From the NCBI GenBank assembly GCA_037042185.1, contig JAXQJY010000032.1, forward strand, positions 1,612,001-1,676,000: a stretch of DNA of 64,000 nucleotides. Reading direction: 5' to 3'. Below the pieces are notes generated by a model, which had not been told where the DNA came from, did no database searches, and saw only the letters and a program-made list of their open reading frames with translations. The DNA is from Sordariomycetes sp. S80-01Y (Eukaryota > Ascomycota > Sordariomycetes). Below, piece by piece: positions 13,018 to 25,144 of this stretch (its first letter is position 1; every line of letters begins with the position of its first letter). Both the position numbers and the translations under genes were made by a program.

Positions 13018-15166
13018 GCTGCCTCGCCTGTCGCGCCTCCAAGAAATCACGTCCACAAGTGTTCCGTCCAAGTACACACCGCGATGAGGCTGAGTCGCCG
13101 GTGAAGCCCCGAATGCCTGATGATGAAAAGTGGTCTTCCCACCCGAGGACCTGCACTAGCATGATGCGCTTCCTTGCCAAGAGCCTCTCACAGAGTCCTG
13201 TCAATCGATAAAAGACAAGAGAGGGACCTAGACTCCTGCGCTTGAGAGCGAACCATTCAGGCATGCTGGCGGTCAAATGTCGGTGCGACACGAAAAGTCG
13301 AGGGCCAGCACCACCCTCGCAAGGGGCTTAACTGGATTTGGGCGTTATGGGGCATAAAAGGCTGCTCCGCAGCTCCGATGGAGGATCCTCACACGCCGGC
13401 TTCCACTGCAACGGCTCGACGGCACTGACTAAAAAAAGGTCAGATCTCCCGGGATGGCATCATCGCCAGTGACACATCAAGGGTATTCAATTGAAGAAGA
13501 AAAAACTTTTCCTCCACCGTCAAGAGCTCCCTTTTCACCGCATTGGAGCTTCCTGAGTCAGGCCAAGACTCCACCACCCAGCCTCTGGGCGTGGGGATGA
13601 GAGACTTTCTCAGTCTCAGGGCTAGCCAAGCTTCCCTCAGCTCTTCGGGAAAAACGCTCATCGTCGCTTTGGGCTGGTCTTATCTCGAGACACGGCTCTG
13701 CGAAAGGCCGCATCATTTCCGTAGCATGCATCGGGCTCTGGGGTGCTGATAAGTTAACCGCGGCAATGATTCCTCTCGTCGTCCCGACTGGCATGAAAGC
13801 TCTTTCGGGGCAGGACGAACGGAGGTTTTCAGCAACAAACCTTCAAGCTTTCACAGCATACATCATCATTCCGGCTTCACTGCCGAGCATCACATCTGAC
13901 GATGCGTCATGAAACCCCAACGAAGTGCGTCCATGCATGAAGGGGAGATCGGGCAGACGGGTAAGTGGCTTGGTCGGTCTTACGGACCCCAGTTTCGTGG
14001 CTCTGGACCGCAACGGGGGTGTTCTTAACAACACATCCGAGCTCTCTTCCATATGGGGCCATCGAGCCTCTCATGCACCTTGAGAGCTTCTCAACGACGG
14101 TTGCGAAGTCAATCAAGAGCTTCCACTTTATATGTTTACAGCCAATGTTGACATGGAATTTTAACTTTCAGAGGATGTGAGAGACACCAACGTGACCTAT
14201 CTTAAGTCTCGAGCTGGTGTGAACACCCATCGGACCTCGTATCTAGGCTTTTCTCCACGGGTATCGAACGAAGAAGATGGTGTCAGCCTCATTCTTCTAC
14301 GCAAAGAAGCGTCTGAGAATCGTTCCAGACTGTTGACATCGGGAATCATGGCTGGAATACAGACTCATCGATCTGAACACCAAGTTGATCTAATGCGTCG
14401 AGCCGATTTTCCGCTGAGCTGCCTGTTATTGGGCCGCCGACGTAACCATGAACATCGAGCTCCATGACATCCTGCTCGAGTCCGTATCAACTGAGTGAGA
14501 CAGTGCAACAGCGCAGAGGTAAAGACATCCTTGAGCTTGGGCTTTGGCTCCATCACCGCTGCCTCACCTGCAGATTCCTTATCTCCCGTCGCTCGTAAAT
14601 GTACTCAGTCGACTCATGTTCGTTGTCCCACTTTGACGCCCGCACGACGCGCCGATGGTACTCGCTCTTCGTCTGCTCCCTGCTCATATCGCTCAACAAG
14701 CTGCACCTGGAGATAACAGTCTCGGGGTTGAAGCTGACTGAATCTCAACAAGCGAGCCTGGAAGAAGTGGGAACTTGCCAGTCCCTGATACCAAGCGCAA
14801 GCTACACGTACCCAACGACTTGCAGTGCCACCAACGCTCAATGTTGCGGATGTTTCCAAAATATGCCTGCCTAATTTTCACTGGATCGTCGTAGCTGAGT
14901 ACCCGTGGAGGAGCTCTGATCATGCAGTATGATTGCGGGCCAGAGACTGTTGAAATAGTTGTGACCTCGTGTAAGTACAGTGCACATCGCTCAGCGCTCC
15001 GTGAGCCGGAGGACCAATCCATTTGGCTCCCTGGCCACAAGCTATTTACCCCGCGATCATAGATTACTTTCCATACAAGTAGTAAACACGAAGGAAATTG
15101 TCACTTCATCGTACAACACGTCGTCACCCAGGTGCCTACCAAGCATGGCTACAGGGTAGCCCCCCC
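13018..15166. other. 2.1-kb region with no supported gene
   Basis: This stretch lies between the 3' ends of the recombination gene (+) and TIM21 (-), so it need not contain a promoter. Small open frames of 60-115 codons occur on both strands (for example 14177-14467 plus and 14693-15040 minus). None shows a known motif or splices into anything longer that I can recognise. Confidence 0.5.
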
Positions 15167-16032
15167 TTACCACTTGATACCGAAAAAGCTCAATTGCTTC
15201 TTTGCTTTGCCGATCCTGTCCTCTTCCCTCTCGAGATATATCCTATCGTGGCCCTTCACGTCGAGGTAGAGATATTTGTACGTGAACTCGCTTGCGTTCG
15301 GGTACTTGACCATGTGCAGCCGCGAAACACCGTTGTTGAGAGGTCCCTCAACCTGCATCTCATTAGCCACCGTCCAAACATCAAACTGCTTTTCCGTCAC
15401 GTACGTAGAAGTGCATTAAAATATGCTGGGTTCCGTCTGGATCTTGCCTCTCGGATGACCTGCATCTCGTCAGCCTCTCATGCTTGCACCTAGTCTCGGC
15501 AGCCTTACGCAACGGGACGCGCTCGTCGCCACTTATTGAACGTCTCATCGCCATGCGCAGAGATCTTCTTCGCCTGTCCCAAGAGCTCGAGACACCTCTC
15601 ATCGTCCTTGATCTTGTCGACCGCGCGGTTGAACTGCGAAGTCTTGCTGTCGGGGGAGAAAACATCGTGCCATAGGAAGTAGCTAACACCACCCTTCGAC
15701 CTATCAGTATTTGTTGCTCAATATTTCAGGCATTGACAACGTACCGTTAGAACCACGCCAACTAGGATCATGCCCAGGTTGTAGGTCTGCTGGCTGGCCC
15801 TCGCAGCCTTCTCGCCTGTGGACAGCTCATTCCAGGGCACGTAACCATCGTCGTTGAAAGCCGTAACCCTGCGCCTCTTTGGACCGATCGTAGTGGCTCC
15901 GAGCCCAGTCTGCTGCGTGTTTTGCGTAGCGTACGGTCGGCATAGCAGACCTGCTCGCATGGAGCTCGATGCGACAGAGTTTGAAGCCGCGGGGCGCAAC
16001 GCCAGCGCAGCGTTTGTCGTCGCTTTGATCAT
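15167..16032 (-). CDS. tim21: Mitochondrial import translocase subunit TIM21
   Basis: Four exons on the minus strand: 16032-15745, 15693-15509, 15459-15405 and 15352-15167, giving 237 aa. All phases close. TIM21 is an inner-membrane protein of the TIM23 complex that docks onto the TOM complex and links preprotein sorting to respiratory complexes. Visible features are a basic, Ala/Ser-rich leader (about 1-37, ending near CRPYATQ), the conserved WNELSTGEKAARAS at 67-80, one membrane segment at about 86-103 (LGMILVGVVLTGGVSYFLW), then the intermembrane-space domain with LWHDVFSPDSKT and a late VEGPLNNGVSRLHMVKYPN segment. Length and order match the family. The micro-exon 15459-15405 (55 bp) is inferred from phase and conservation. 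Confidence 0.93.
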
Positions 16033-16409
16033 GGTGGTCGGTTGACAGCCATTTGACGAGGACCCGAAAGCCCTTATAACGGTTGATGTCTTGTCTTTGT
16101 CGGGTTGCGAAGCTGTAGACCCAGCATCAGATGCTCAGAAGGAAGTTCGTCACCGCCCTCGGCAGAACCGTTAAGGTGGGGCTACCATCGTCTCTATCAG
16201 GTTTAGCGGCCTGGGACATGCCACTTTACCAAACGACCCTCGACCTCCAGGTTAATCAGAGTCTCCTGAGATCTCGCTTCAAGCCCAACGACCGACACAG
16301 CCCGACATTGCGCCGTCCAAAGCCTGCCGTCTTCTAGCCCCTGAGGCAGCCTCTTCAACGTCTCTTCTTTCGGCTTCGACCACGTCCCTGTTCACGACCA
16401 ACCGGCAAC
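16033..16409. promoter_or_regulatory. Shared promoter of TIM21 and GLO3
   Basis: A 377-bp gap between two divergent genes must hold both promoters. The last 50 bp before GLO3 are C/T-rich, as is common in fungal leaders. I see no clear TATA box. Confidence 0.6.
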
Positions 16410-18042
16410 ATGGCGGCCCTTGCGACCAAGCAGCAGTCGATTAAGATCTTCGACAAGCTGAAGCAGAAGCCGGCAAATAAGGTAGGGCACGCGTCGCAAA
16501 CCTCGGGGGAAGGGAGCTAACGTGTATTGAACGACAGGTTTGCTTCGACTGTAGCCAGAAGAACCCGACATGGACTTCCGTGCCGTTCGGCATCTACCTG
16601 TGCCTCGACTGCTCTTCCAACCACCGCAACCTCGGTGTTCATATCTCCTTCGTTCGCTCAACGAACCTCGATCGTACGTGCACTACAATGGGCTTCCGTG
16701 AAGGTCAATAGTCTGACACGAGTTAGAATGGCAATGGGACCAGCTGCGCGTAATGAAAGTCGGTGGCAACGAATCGGCCACTAAGTTCTTCCAACAGAAT
16801 GGCGGTACTGCAGCTCTCAACAGCAAGGACCCCAAGACAAAGTACCAGTCGAACGCTGCGACCAAATACAAGGATGAGCTGAAGAGGCGCGCTGCCCGCG
16901 ACGCTCAGGAGTACGCCATGCGCTTCCCCTTATACTCGCTCTCCAGCTAACATGCCTAGATATCCCGGCGAGGTTGTCGTCGATGGCGCCGATGCGGACG
17001 CTGGAACACCCGCTGGCGAGCCCGATGACGATTTCTTTTCTTCTTGGGATAAGCCTGCGATTAAGCGCCCGACGCCTCCTGTTTCACGCACCGCCTCGCC
17101 GTTCCTCAACGCTGGCAATGGCACCAACCGCTCTGCATCGCCTCTCTCGAAACAGAACTCTGGCGAAACCACTCCGGCCACCGCCAAGCCTACAACGGGA
17201 CGCATCACCTCATCCTCTGCTTTGCGCAAGACCGGCGGTACCACCGGCGGAGCCAAGAAGACAAGCGTTCTCGGCGCGAAGAAGCCTACAAAACTAGGAG
17301 CCAAGAAGGTCAACGCTGACGCGATTGACTTTGACGCTGCTGAGAAGAGTGCGAGGGAGGAGGCAGAGCGTATTGAGAAGCTGGGCTACGACCCCAACGC
17401 TGAAGAGGAGAAGGTCGAGGAGGGACAGGGTGCTGCTCCTTTGGGGGCTTCTCCCGCGCCTGTGAGCCCGCCGCCTTCGTCGTCTTCGGCGGGCCACACG
17501 AGGCAAAAGTCCAACGCCGAGGTGGAGCGTCTAGGCATGGGTGTTGGTCGTCTCGGGTTTGGTCAGATTGGAGGTGGCAAGGCTGCTTCTGCTGCTCCTG
17601 CTAAGAAGAACGCTGGCGGTTTTGGCTCTGTTGGGCCCGTGAAGGCTACAGGTAAGAAATTCATTACAGATATCTCATTGGTCAGGCTGACTCCTTTACA
17701 GAAGAGTCCGACAACTTCGCACGTTCCAAGTTCGGCACCCAGAAGGGTATCTCATCCGACGAGTATTTCGGCCGCGGCAACTTCGACTCCAACGCCCAGT
17801 CCGAGGCCAAGACTCGTCTCCAAGGCTTCGAGGGCGCCACGTCCATCTCATCCAACGCCTACTTCGGGCGACCAGAGGACGAGGATCCGGCGGACGACTA
17901 CGGCGACTTGGAGGGTGCGGCGAAGGACTTTGTCCGCAAGTTCGGCATCACTGCCGGTGACGACCTCGAGAACTTGAGCAACCTCGTCGGCGAGGGCGCT
18001 ACGAAGCTGCAGGGGGCTATCCGTGCCTACCTCGGCAGCTAA
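16410..18042 (+). CDS. glo3: ArfGAP GLO3 (ArfGAP2/3 type)
   Basis: Five exons: 16410-16481, 16538-16673, 16727-16910, 16960-17651 and 17702-18042, giving 474 aa with all phases closed. It is an ADP-ribosylation-factor GTPase-activating protein of the COPI coat, acting in Golgi-to-ER transport. The ArfGAP zinc finger is complete, C26-X2-C29-X16-C46-X2-C49, and the arginine finger is R54 in SSNHRNLG. The segment [17 protein letters not shown] follows as in GLO3. The middle is Ser/Thr/Pro/Lys-rich and low in complexity. The C terminus has repeated [10 protein letters not shown] and [10 protein letters not shown] motifs, the GLO3 regulatory motif that separates ArfGAP2/3 from GCS1. It ends 335 bp from the convergent nitronate monooxygenase gene. 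Confidence 0.95.
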
Positions 18043-18376
18043 GCGGTTCAAAGCAACAAGTGGGTAGAGAAGTGGCGTGTGATACAATGATGAGCTGGCT
18101 GGCCTAGAATGACTTGGACGGCCTGCCTGTGGAGCTGGCCCCGTGGCTACGGCGCAGTATATGTCGATTGGGCAAAGCTCCTTGGTTCCGGTAGCATGAA
18201 ATAGACTGTTTACTCTGTTCACGAGCTCTTGAGATAACAAGCCCGGAGGCTGGTGAGTGGATGTGAGATAAAATATTTTGAAAGTACCTAAGGAAATCGT
18301 CGCCATGCTTTATACCTGGAGGACATCTACAGAACTAAAATCCGTGTCATATATGCATAACCTCATCAAGAACAAT
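18043..18376. other. Shared 3' gap of GLO3 and nitronate monooxygenase
   Basis: The 334-bp gap between convergent genes holds both 3' UTRs. The AT-rich part at 18260-18375 probably carries polyadenylation signals. I see nothing else in it. Confidence 0.6.
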
Positions 18377-19617
18377 TTACAACTTGGCAACCATCTTCTG
18401 CGCCTTGGACATGGCGTCCACAGCGTCGTTGACAAACTCATCCACAACGGCCTTTGCGGGCTTCTGCTCGTTGACGACGGCGGCGCACTTGCCCATCAGG
18501 AAAGGGCGGAACTTCTCCAGAGGGTCATCCTCGTCGTCGTCTTGCTCCGAGGCGTTGTTGCTCTCGGTCAGACTTGGCTTCTCATCGTCGGCACCCAGGA
18601 ACTTGTCCAGGTCAGCCTCGTAGGGGATCACACCCTTGGAGGCGAGCTCCTTCATCTCAGCCTGGCGGTTGGTCTCCCAGTCATTGATGTAGTCGTTGTT
18701 GCGCACGCGCATGGGTCGGCCGGTGAAGATGATGGTGCGGACGTTGTCGTCGTGGCCCGCGGTGCGGACAGCGTCCTTGTGGGACTTGGGCGCGCCGGCC
18801 TCATCGGTCAGGATGAACCTGGTACCAACCCAGACGGCTCCAGCACCCATCATCAACGAGGCAGCAAGGAGCTGACCGTTGTGGATACCTCCGGCGGCGA
18901 CGACCTGGACGGGACCACCAGTAACTGGGCTCTTGGCCTGACGGCACTTCTCAACGACAGCGGGGATGAGGACTGTCGTGGGGATGTCACCAGTGTGGCC
19001 ACCTCCCTCGCCGCCCTGGGCGCAGATAATGTCAACGCCGAGGTCGAGGCACTTCTGGACGTGCTTGACGTGGCCGATCATGTTCATGTAGAGGATGCCG
19101 TGCTTGTGGAGCTTGTCGACGACGGCCTTGGGGGGAACGCCGACAGCGGAAACGAAGAGCTTGCAGCCGGACTCGATGACGATGTCAACGAGCTCGTTGA
19201 GCTTGCCCTTGGTGTAGTCGTAGCTGTCATCTCGGTCAGCGTCCTGTTCGGTCGACTGTCACATGCGAATCCCGGTAAAAACATACTTCGTCTTGCGAGC
19301 GGAACCGCCGACCTGGGGCAGCAGCAAATCAACTCCAAAGGGAGCGTTCTTGTCGTCGAGGTGCTCCTTGAGCTCGGCGATCTGCTCCTTGAGCATGTCG
19401 GGGGTGTAGCCGACACCACCGATGACACCCAGACCGCCTGCGTTGGAGACCGCGGCAGCGAGGCGGGGACCGGCGGCGACGTTCATGCCGGCGAGCAGCA
19501 CGGGGTGCTTGATGCCGAACATCTCGGTGATGGGGGTCTTGATCTTCTCTGTCGGGCATGTCAGCATGGAGGGCAGCGACGGTACGCGATGAGGGGGAAC
19601 GCACGAGGGGACGCCAT
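18377..19617 (-). CDS. Nitronate monooxygenase (2-nitropropane dioxygenase family)
   Basis: Three exons on the minus strand: 19617-19605, 19548-19287 and 19223-18377, giving 373 aa. It is an FMN-dependent TIM-barrel enzyme that oxidises alkyl nitronates such as propionate-3-nitronate to carbonyl compounds and nitrite. Visible motifs are HPVLLAGMNVAAGP (19-32), GGLGVIGGVGYTP, the FMN-phosphate region ICAQGGEGGGHTGD (158-171, with H168 as likely catalytic base by family knowledge), VQVVAAGGIHNG and GAGAVWVGTRF. The 13-bp first exon (M-A-S-P-Q) is inferred: it gives the usual start MASPQKIKTPIT through a 56-bp intron with good ends. The alternative ATG at 19567 would give a less typical start. 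A Ser/Asp/Glu-rich segment near the C terminus (SNNASEQDDDEDDP) is a lineage-specific insert. Confidence 0.9.
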
Positions 19618-20569
19618 TGTTGCGACGGGCTGCACTGCGCGATGGTGGTGTCGAAGGAAGGATGCGGTGTTGAGGGTTTGATGGACAGCGCGAGAGGGTT
19701 GGAAGAGAGGAGAGCAAGATGTCGGGGAGTCGGAGGAGTTGAAGGAGTAAAGAAGCAGGCGATGGCTCTGCGAACCAGGTTGCCAGGATCGTCGGCGGTT
19801 GGATGACGCTGCGCCGTGAGGGAAGCACATGCCGAGGCTCAGGGCCTGGGGCGACCCCACTAGACCGCTCGCAGCTTAGCGCTTCGTCGGTCCCTGTCTC
19901 TCGGCTGGGGCAGTCTGGGGAAGAAGCCGAGGCTCGCTATGCTGAACCGCTAAATTTGCAGAGTGCGTGGACTGGGCGGGCGAGAAGGCAGCTAAGCTTG
20001 CGAGCAGCTACCGTGCGATTCCCATATGAGGGGGCTCGGCTAGTTGCTTCTTCTTTCGATGTCGACGCTCCGATGCGGGCTCTGGAGTGCTCGAGTCCCG
20101 AGTTCAAGGTCTGGATCCGAGATGCTGAGGCTGAGGCTGAGGCTCAGGTGGCTGCGCTGCCGCTAAGCACGTGCTGCACTGGTGTTACACCATCACGATG
20201 GCCGGTTTTGATGGCCTTTTTGGAATTCCCATCACCATCGTACTGTCCAGCGTTTCCAACGGCTGGAAGGCCAGAGCCAATCTTCAATTTAATGATGCAC
20301 AGGAGGCTCAGGACAACGAGACAGCGTCTGTCGCGATCCTGGTAGGGAGCCGCTGAGAGGGGCAGGTACCTCAGGCTCACAACCCACTGGGAGCGTCGCT
20401 GCACTGGCAGTCACTGGAAGTCCCGCGCAACTGTTTTTTTGGTGGATCGCCGTCGACTCCCAAAATTTCAACATCAACCTCTCATGATTCTCACTGCCCT
20501 GTCCCGCATCCCTTACGTCAATGATCTGAATCGCTGAACCTGACATCGCCTTTACTGCTTTCTCTCATC
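19618..20569. promoter_or_regulatory. Divergent promoter region
   Basis: This 952-bp region separates the divergent nitronate monooxygenase and folate genes and must carry both promoters. It contains a short GCTGAG repeat at 20124-20147. An open frame of about 180 codons at 19803-20345 has no recognisable content. No clear TATA box is seen. Confidence 0.55.
20124..20147. repeat. GCTGAG hexanucleotide repeat
   Basis: Four tandem copies, the last imperfect, in the intergenic region upstream of the folate gene. It is a simple microsatellite. Confidence 0.75.
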
Positions 20570-22266
20570 ATGATGTCTGCCACCTCTTTGAGGATTTGTA
20601 GCCGCGCTGCGGCGCCCAATGTCGCATCGCGAAGACATGCACTTCGAGCTTCGGTTCGACCGGTTCAGAGCGCGTCAAGATCGTCAACCCCTTTCCTCGC
20701 CAACCGCGGCGTGTCTATCTACACGCGCCCACAGGCCAAGCAAAACATGGTCGCCACCACCAGTAGGAGGAGATATGCTTGCGGATGCGCGTCTGCGGCA
20801 AGTCGAACCAAGACTGCCTACATCGCCCTGGGCAGCAACATGGGGGATCGCGTCGCAGAGATCGAAAAGGCCTGCAGGCTCATGGACGAGAGGGGCATCG
20901 CGGTCAAGAGGACGAGCAGCTTGTACGAGACGGCGCCCATGTATGTCACGGATCAGGATCGGTTCCTGAACGGTGCCTGCGAGGTGGGTCCTCACCCCCT
21001 TTTTCTCAGGGACGGTTGGTGATGCTGACTTCTGCATCAGGTAGAAACGAACTTGGGTCCTCTGGAGCTTTTGGATCAACTTCAGGCCATAGAAAAGGAC
21101 ATGAAGCGCGACAAGGTCATTGACAAGGGACCCCGAAACATCGACCTCGACATCCTGCTCTACGGCGATGAGCAGGTTCAGCATGAACGACTTAATGTGC
21201 CGCACATAGGGATGCGCGAACGCGAATTCGTGCTGAGGCCCCTGGCAGAGTAGGAAGCTTCAGATCGAGGAAATCATGGGTAGTCTGAGACTAACTGCAG
21301 TGCAGGATTGCTCCCAGCAAGTCTAGCGATCCATCGAAGCCTTGGAGACTCGTCCAGGATTACCTCAACGACCTCCCTACCGGCGAACCCCTTTCTTCCA
21401 TCACGCCATATGCCGGTGGTGCCAACCTCACCCCTATAGCGTCTGCAAGAAAGACCCAATTGATGGCCATCCTCAATTTAACGCCTGACTCTTTCTCAGA
21501 CGGGGGGAAGCACCAGACAAAGAACCTCAGAAACACCATAATCGATCTCGTCCGTAAGGGAACGTCCATCATCGATGTCGGAGGGCAATCGACCGCGCCT
21601 GGCCGTGAGGAGGTTTCGGCCGAAGAAGAGGAGTCCCGGGTTCTCCCAGCAATCAAGCTCATTCGGTCCCTTCCTGAATCCAAGAACATCAGCATCAGTG
21701 TTGACACGTACCGTGCTTCCGTCGCTGAGAAAGCCGCCGTGGAGGGTGCCGACATAATCAACGACGTTTCAGCAGGACTCCTGGATCCAGAGATGCTTTC
21801 AACCGTTGCAGAATCTGGCAAGACGATATGTCTGATGCACATGCGCGGCACGCCTCGTACAATGGGCAGGTTGACTGACTATCCGGACGGTCTTATCCCT
21901 ACCGTTGCTAGCGAGCTCCTTTCGCGTGTGGCTGCCGCCGAGGCTGCTGGCATCCGGCGCTGGCGCATTATCCTCGACCCTGGCATCGGCTTCGCGAAGA
22001 ACGAAGAGCAGAACCTCGAGATTCTGCGCAATCTAGACGTTCTGCGCAGCTGGCCAGGCCTCCAAGGTCTTCCGTGGCTCGTCGGGTCGAGCCGCAAAGC
22101 ATTCGTTGGACGCATAACTGGCGTCAAAAGGCCCGACGAGAGGATCTGGGGCACGGCGGCGACTGTGGCTGCCGCGATCCAGGGCGGAGCAGATGTCGTC
22201 CGCGTTCACGACGCTCAGGAGATGGGCATGGTCGCCACGATGTCGGACGCTATCTGGAGGGTATAA
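20570..22266 (+). CDS. fol1: Folate synthesis HPPK-dihydropteroate synthase, bifunctional
   Basis: Three exons: 20570-20983, 21041-21249 and 21306-22266, giving 527 aa with phases closed. Two domains make consecutive steps of folate synthesis. Residues about 82-208 are HPPK (YIALGSNMGDR, DRFLNGACEV, KGPRNIDLDILLY, VPHIGMREREFVLRPLAE). Residues about 258-520 are dihydropteroate synthase, the sulfonamide target (AILNLTPDSFSDGG, IIDVGGQSTAPG, ISVDTYRA, DIINDVSAG, LMHMRGTP, DPGIGFAK, GSSRKAFVG). The first 75 residues are basic and Ser/Ala/Arg-rich with no acidic residue, a typical mitochondrial leader. Yeast Fol1 (824 aa) also carries an N-terminal dihydroneopterin aldolase; that domain is absent here, so it is presumably encoded elsewhere. 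Confidence 0.95.
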
Positions 22267-25144
22267 TGATTCCGCACCGAGGGAAGCCAGCCATATTGAA
22301 GGCCAGCGACCGTGACGGTCCAGCAGTGAGACATCCATCCATGTACCAGTGTTTGAATACACGCTTCAAGACGCCTGCGTCGTCGAAATGTCACAGCCCA
22401 GGACCCCGGTCCAGCGCACACCGGTCGCCCTTGATTCGGCGAGCTTGGCCACCCTCACGCCGGACTGGCCAGCCTTCATTCGCTGAGACCTGCGCATGGC
22501 CTCGGTGCATTACCGGTCTAGACGTGTCTTACAATCAAATTGACGCAAGACATCCCAACGGCGGACCGCAGCACAGCTGGCAGGGTCCAATTGAACAGGG
22601 TCTGTCGATCACCGGTGTGGGCATTGAATGAGAACCTAAAGACCTGCTCATCAGCTCGGACGGCGCCCGTTCACGGGCATGGCATAGACCACCAACATTC
22701 ATGCCGCAGCATGAGGAGGCACCAAGCAGCAAGCTGGTCAATCAGCCACCCCGGTTGACCCGGCCAGAGCCCACAGTGAGGTACATCAGGCTACATGTAC
22801 CTTCAGGTCAGGAACCTGCCCGCTTTGTACTGAGACACGCACATGCAACAAAAGACAGCAAAGCCTCACCTCACGGCCACTCTCGGCTAGACGAGCTTTG
22901 AAACTCAAATGCAACATCTTCGCAAGAGAAGCAACCGGCTACAGTAGATCCCGTACGTACGGTGGCTTCCATCGCTGCAAAATATCATCATGCCGTGGGA
23001 CTCGAGCAAGCGCCACGGAAGGATCTATAGGGCTGAAATCGTATTAAAGAATGGCTAGATCCCATCGTCGACCGGACTTTTCCATTAGGAAACGGAGTTG
23101 CTGGCTTGTGAACGATGGCGATGCGGACACAGCTCCGGCATGACAAAGAATGATGCATCGAACCTCTCTCACCCTCCTCCCTCTCTCCTGACCGGCCTCT
23201 GGTGGTCCTCAGAGCAGCTCATTCTCGCGTCACGCCTCAAATCTCCGTCTCTGCCCTCCGTCCAGCGCGAGGTGACCTATCACCCAGCATCGCCCCCGTC
23301 GTCGGGCTTTTTGACAGCACCCATGCCCCCAGTCGCCGCGGGAATGTAGGTCCTCGTGCAACACTCCCTCATCGGCAGTAGTCCTGCCTAACTCACCCTT
23401 GTATGGAGCGATGCTGGAACGACATGCACAAGGAAGCTGGGGTAGACTGGACCTCACAAAGAGCCTTAGACGCGGTGAACCGGAACGATGGGCTGCGGAA
23501 CCCCGACGCAGGTAATGCCTGGGTGGGCGCGCCTCCAGGCCGTAGCCTCGTCCTCAACAGGCGAGAATGATGCGCCCGGGGCTCACCGCCAAGCCAGCAT
23601 ATACAACTTTTGGCCAGCGCAACCGACCGCGCACGCACGCGCGCTGGGGACATGTCGGCCGCCGTCGCTATCCCCGTCCCCCAACCTCAATCACTCCCGC
23701 CGTCGCTCTCAACAAATCCCAACAGGAGGAGGCAGCGCAGGTCATCCACCACAGCCCAATTCACCTAGACTCGCCAATCTCAACAGGGAATAAAAATCCC
23801 GCCGCGACGTGCCTCAGAGAGACGCGACACGGGGTCTCGGGTCCCCTTGGGCAGCACGGGACACACGTCACGGGCGGGCGCGACGTGGCCCAGCGTGTCC
23901 CCCTTTCCCCCCTGGCAACGCAAAGCGCAGCTGCCAGCGGACACAAGGCTAGAGGAGGGCCCTCCGTTGTCATGCATTGTGCATGTGTGATTTCGATTCG
24001 GGTGCCATTGGCACTTCGGTTGGCTGCAGGTGCTATTGGGCGCGCCGGGTGACGGGAAGTTTGCTCACAGGTTTGTGCCACAGGCAGGGGGGGAGGGGGC
24101 CCTGTGTGGATATGGGTACTCGATGTCGGAGAAAGGTCAGAACTTAAGGAAAGACATGGCTTGATTCACCGTAGCAGACGAGCTCAATCTCCAGCTTGTC
24201 ATCGCTGGTCGACCGCACTGAAATCACGCGAGGCAAGGGAGGGAGGCAGCAAGTCATTTTCGAGGTGGTCGGAATCAGATAGTTCAACGAATAGATGATG
24301 AGCCAGCGGAGTCATCCAGGGCACTATGATTGTCCTGCTACCGTCACCTGCTGATAGATCGACTACAGCACTGCCCTGATGCCCTGGCTTTCGATATCCG
24401 TACTTTCAGGGCTCCTGATCGCCTGTTCTGTTGTGCATCCGCATCCGCCCACAATTGAAAGTCGAAACTCGGAAAGGAAGCGTGAATTCAGCCACAAACA
24501 AACACCTGCATGTTTTCGGTAAAAAAGGGAGAAGGGGGGGAGTATGGCGAACAAGGCTAGAGTCAGAAATCATTAAATCGAGCAAAAAGGGGGGAGGCCG
24601 CTCATCGTCAGGCCGGCCAAGCCCTGCCCAGCTGATCCCGACGACGGCGCCCCCTCAAGCAACGCGATCCCCGCGAGAGTGGCAAAGGGGGTGTGTAGAA
24701 GAGAGCCAACCGCAAAAAAACAAGGTCCCCAAGCACGAATCCCAAAGCTCGATGTCCAGCCTGTCCACGAAGCGTCGCCCTGGCATGCACTACCACCTCC
24801 TTCGTGACATAATCCCATCCCTACCAATCCTGATCCGGGCGCCCTGTCAAATGCTTTTTGTGTTCCGTACGCCGTGGTGTTCCTGACATGATGTCTCCGC
24901 CTGTGTGTGTGCGCGCGCGTGTGCGTGAGGCCGAGGGTGCTGAGGCCCCAAGCCCTCGTTTTCCCCTTGCGCCTGGCGCCATGCCCATATCTTTTCCTGT
25001 GTATTTCCTTCCAGTTCCGACCCATGGTGAGCGTTGTTCATTCCGAGGTCGGGATGTAGAGTGTCATTAGTCGTGATTTGGTGTTTTGGGAGTCGTGTTC
25101 GGGGGGCGGGAACGGAGTGAAGGGGAGGAGTTGGGATTTGCCGA
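22267..25144. other. 2.9-kb region with no supported gene
   Basis: The region lies between the 3' ends of the folate gene and the VIB-1-like gene. Its right end probably holds the long 3' UTR of the latter. Open frames of up to about 160 codons (23567-24052 plus, 24847-25338 minus) look like chance frames in GC-rich DNA. A GT/GC dinucleotide tract is listed separately. Confidence 0.5.
24902..24926. repeat. GT/GC dinucleotide tract
   Basis: An alternating purine-pyrimidine tract (TGTGTGTGTG followed by CGCGCGCG and GTGTG) just downstream of the VIB-1-like stop codon, probably within its 3' UTR. Such tracts can adopt Z-DNA; no function is shown here. Confidence 0.75.

Noticed and set aside
18278-19681. 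A 467-codon open frame on the plus strand
   Set aside because: It lies fully antisense to the well-supported nitronate monooxygenase exons. Its Val/Leu/Gly/Asp-rich repeat-like translation is the usual mirror of a GC-rich, codon-biased gene.
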